A DNA stretch of 64,000 nucleotides, from the NCBI RefSeq assembly GCF_010015445.1, contig NC_053116.1, forward strand, positions 9,275,085-9,339,084, given 5' to 3'. The first letter of the stretch is position 1, and every line of letters starts with the position of its first letter. Source of the DNA: Perca fluviatilis. Taxonomy: Eukaryota > Chordata > Actinopteri > Perciformes > Percidae. Below the pieces are notes generated by a model that made no database searches, was not told the DNA's origin, and saw only the letters and a list, made by a program, of their open reading frames with translations. A program made the position numbers and the translations under genes. Below, piece after piece: positions 63,947 through 64,000 of the stretch.

Positions 63947-63949
<3 letters not shown>

Positions 63950-64000
63950 TACAACAGCAAAAAAAATCACTTATGAACCACTAGACGAGTGTGGTAGTGT

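Larger units (their letters stand above)
60889..64000 (-). other. Formin intron or 5' side, reaching the window edge
   Basis: The first exon in the window begins with a split codon, so this interval is at least partly intron. It is dominated by foldback repeats (61555-63095) and a common fish repeat at 63712-63850 that ends in an AT microsatellite. No upstream FH2, FH1 or regulatory exon could be recognised. Confidence 0.6.

Overview
The window is animal nuclear DNA, almost certainly from a ray-finned fish and probably a percomorph. The evidence is short exons with GT-AG introns, a cerebellin-4 gene of fish/vertebrate type, a tRNA-derived SINE, Tc1-like and hAT-like transposon debris, many foldback (MITE-like) elements and abundant AT, AC and AAT microsatellites. 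No CRISPR arrays, operons or rRNA genes are visible, and no functional tRNA was recognised. Most long open frames are chance frames in AT-rich or repetitive sequence.

Two protein genes can be supported, both on the minus strand. cbln4 (13730-16870) is complete in three coding exons that join in phase 0 to a 193-residue secreted C1q-domain protein. The second gene (38174-60888, continuing past the right edge) is a formin-family gene. Nine coding exons join without a frame break into the last 286 residues of an FH2 actin-assembly domain, followed at once by a stop codon. Its subfamily could not be assigned. It does not resemble the DIAPH, DAAM, FMNL, FMN, FHOD, INF2/FHDC1 or delphilin sequences as I remember them.

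Layout: 1-13.7 kb is a repeat-rich flank downstream of cbln4 (SINE, foldback elements, a decayed Tc1-like copy, an element carrying eight 46-bp tandem units). 13.7-17.4 kb is cbln4 and its promoter side. 17.4-38.2 kb is a roughly 20-kb gene-free interval filled with nested transposons and two adjacent minisatellites at 34.85-36.6 kb. 38.2-60.9 kb is the formin gene, with several transposon insertions in its introns. 60.9-64 kb is formin intron or 5' flank with nested foldback elements and an AT microsatellite at the edge.

There is no sign that the two genes act together: cerebellin-4 is an extracellular synaptic ligand and the formin is a cytoplasmic actin factor. The observations most worth following up are the unassigned formin (possibly the PH-domain formin reported missing from placental mammals), a (TG)n tract occupying the polypyrimidine position of one of its splice acceptors, and several nested transposons whose target-site duplications can be read exactly.
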